A stretch of 64,000 nt of DNA from Pseudoips prasinana (taxonomy: Eukaryota > Arthropoda > Insecta > Lepidoptera > Nolidae): the NCBI GenBank assembly GCA_951640165.1, contig OX621244.1, forward strand, positions 19,238,001-19,302,000, given 5' to 3'. The notes beneath the pieces were generated by a model that was not told the origin of the DNA, did not search any database, and was given only the letters and a program-made list of their open reading frames with translations. The position numbers were made by a program, and so were the translations under genes. This document shows, in pieces, positions 61,866 through 64,000 of the stretch (positions are counted from its first letter, which is position 1; each line of letters starts with the position of its first letter).

Positions 61866-62590
61866 AATAATGTAGAAACAAGTCTTACTCTAAAATTCCC
61901 AAAGTACAAATAGAGCTGTAGTATCTTTTGAACATATTTTTACGAAATATAAGGAATATTTCGTAAAATAATATATATTTAGTATAATAATAGTTTCAGA
62001 AGGTTAAATACCGAGTAATATTTCAAATCTACGTCAGTGACTTCAATAATTCACAAGAAAATAAAATAACAAAATCTCGCTTCTAAAAAATAGAATTGTC
62101 GTTAAACATCTACTTATCACTGAGAACATTAACGTTCACACTCACCTACCTAATGTACAACGCAATCTGGTTGTAGGAAATTGCTGCTCCATAGTATTAC
62201 TTTAAATGGAGTTTGCACACTATAATTTAAGCACGTACCTGCCTAATTACATTAATTATGGTGTTATTTCTGCAAGAAATTGCAAAACTAAGCGTATAAA
62301 TGTTTGTAGACATCTTTCATTATGTCACTCGTGTTCACAACATGTGTGTTATTATAATAATGAAACTGGCGAAGTAAGTTCATGAATCTGCATAAATACC
62401 TATAGTGGTTAACATTCTGCGCGCATAAAATTAAGTTGCTTTAATTTATTTTTTGTGTACGAAGCAGATGTAGAGTGCATTGCTCTTGCCAAACCATCAA
62501 AGAGACCAAACGTTTGGGGGTCAGATCTGCCCTCTTTGTGTAATTATAAAATCTGTTACATAAGTAGTGGTCGAAACTTATGGAAGGTGG
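61866..62590. other. AT-rich stretch, no gene seen
   Basis: No recognised content. Confidence 0.4.
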
Positions 62591-62592
62591 GA

Positions 62593-62862
62593 GAGGCAGG
62601 TGTATTGGCGTGGTTGGTAAGCGCTTGCTTTCCGCGCCGCAGGTCGTGGGTTCGATTCCCACCCAGGACACTTATTTGTGTGCATCAACATGTTTGTTTG
62701 TCACGAGTCTGGGTGTAATTATCCATATAAGTTTGTATTTACAAAAGAAAAGAAGTATATGTAGTATATCGTTTTTTTTGGTTTCCAATGTACGAGCTCT
62801 GCTTAGTTTGGGATCAAATAGCCGTGTGTGAATAATAAAAAAATCAAAACAAATATCCTGGC
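62593..62862 (+). repeat. tRNA-derived SINE family A, + strand copy
   Basis: Head TGGCGTGGTTGGTAAGCGCT (A-box-like) and GTGGGTTCGATTCCCACCCA (B-box), body, then GCTCTGCTTAGTTTGGGATC and an AT-rich tail. A tRNA gene is excluded because the body and tail match the other family A copies. Confidence 0.85.
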
Positions 62863-63268
62863 AAACCAACAAACCAACAAGCGACATATACAACAGAGAG
62901 ATTAATCAGTTGATGTATTTTATATGGAGGCAAAAAATAATTTCCGTATTTAACAAGCTGTTTTAATTTTTTTTGTTTAGTTTATAGTTAGATTGCGCTC
63001 CCTAAGTTTAAATCGCAGATCGCAGTAACTACTAGTTAGAAATAAACATATTTGGTAAAATGTTAGTCATAGTTTTATGAGTTTAATAAGGTTTTTATAA
63101 ACATTAACCTTTTTGCATAAATTTTTCACGAATTTTATTTTTATTATTATAGTTGGTACTTACTGGTACCCGAGCATACTTATTCGCTCTTTGATGAAGA
63201 GTCCCTGTCGGAATCACTATTTAAACACTAGACATGAAACATTTATGAGTTAAAATTATGCTTCAAAT
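62863..63268. other. AT-rich stretch, no gene seen
   Basis: No recognised content. Confidence 0.4.
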
Positions 63269-63680
63269 ATAGGGTGGCCGAGGAGTTGACGTTCAAACGA
63301 TAGAAGAATAATAGAAAGAACGATAGAATCACCCCCATTTATGTTCTACGATATTGCGTAGTTTTCGAGATAGAATTTTTTTATGACATTTTCGTAAATT
63401 GCACCTAACATCAGTTTCCAATTTTTTCTCGTTCTGTTGAACATTTCTGGTTTAGTTTTTTGTGATAACTAATTAGCATAGTTCAACCTAACACCCTAAG
63501 AAGTATGGTTCATCTAATCATTGCAGAACTAACTTAGAATTTATTCGAAAGTTCAAAATGAGGTTTTGAGCTCAGGACTCATACATTTTCACGTATCATA
63601 AAAAAAAATTGGGGAGATTATGGTTTTTGATTCGGATACTCCGCATCATAAAGTATCTAAATTTTGCGCCACCCTGTATA
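63269..63680. mobile_element. MITE-like element with short inverted ends
   Basis: ATAGGGTGGC at the left and GCCACCCTGTAT at the right are inverted repeats inside TA-rich target bases. The interior has no coding frame. Confidence 0.6.
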
Positions 63681-63832
63681 ATGAACTTACCCATTCAAGC
63701 CTCCTTCCTAGGTACATTTACGCCTAGTACGCGCTAGCAATAAGATTTACCGCTAGTATAATATTACAATTAAGTACGTGTACGATGATGGCACTTAATT
63801 GATTATTATTCCAATTTCGCATGAATTCACTG

Positions 63833-63875
63833 TTTCTTAGTAACAACCACCATTAAGGTGGTTGTTACTAAGAAA
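63833..63875. repeat. Perfect inverted repeat, tiny loop
   Basis: TTTCTTAGTAACAACCACC is mirrored exactly around about 4 bases. Confidence 0.95.
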
Positions 63876-64000
63876 TAATATTAATAAACATGAAAATTAA
63901 ATGAACTTAGTAAGAACATTTTGCGAGAATTCTTCTCATGTCATTTATTGGTACGTTTGGAAACTTGATAAACTTGTGTGACTTAAAAACTTTTGCAGAC

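Noticed and set aside
62593..62670. tRNA gene
   Set aside because: The A and B boxes are followed by the shared SINE A body and tail, and the same head occurs in other dispersed copies. The same holds for 25751, 45995 and 56497.

Overview
This is nuclear DNA of an insect, most probably a moth or butterfly. It is AT-rich, has no bacterial gene arrangement, and shows GT/AG introns with a hydrophobic signal-peptide exon. It is packed with repeats typical of Lepidoptera: tRNA-derived SINEs, Helitrons that end in CTAG inside A/T target sites, RTE-like, CR1-like and R1-clade LINE pieces, and foldback MITEs. Species cannot be named from the sequence. Family names come from motif recognition by eye, not from searches.

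One host gene is reconstructed with good support, on the + strand. A promoter-like region near 7721 leads to a signal-peptide exon (7961-7997). After a 34.7-kb first intron follow exons at 42703-42832, 43788-43933, 45824-45968 and 47680-47896. All junctions are in phase, and the total of 675 coding bases gives 224 residues plus a stop. The predicted product is a secreted protein with 14 cysteines. Two possible terminal exons of other genes lie on the - strand (39187-39282 and 57598-57657), and a promoter-like block lies at about 50640-51720.

Layout: 1-7700 is repeat-rich upstream DNA. It holds an RTE-like LINE end, a 1.9-kb Helitron inserted into a SINE, a LINE endonuclease remnant, an ACTAC satellite and a LINE end inserted into a SINE with a target duplication. 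7700-42700 is the long first intron. It carries a Ty3/gypsy RT remnant, a CR1-like LINE 3' part, many SINEs, two copies of a SINE with a 5S rRNA-like head (a third lies beyond the gene), foldback elements, and a 7-kb - strand retrotransposon composite (29.3-36.2 kb). That composite joins the ORF1 and nearly complete ORF2 of one LINE to a middle piece of an R1-clade LINE (GC-rich, both ends missing), which ends in the 3' tail of a third LINE. 42700-47900 holds the remaining exons. 47900-64000 is again repeats: Helitrons, foldbacks, a 1.67-kb terminal-inverted-repeat element with internal iterons, SINEs, and a decayed protein-coding fragment near 61.6 kb.

There is no operon-like cooperation. 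The only functional units are the host gene and, historically, the mobile elements. No rRNA gene, free tRNA gene or CRISPR array was found.
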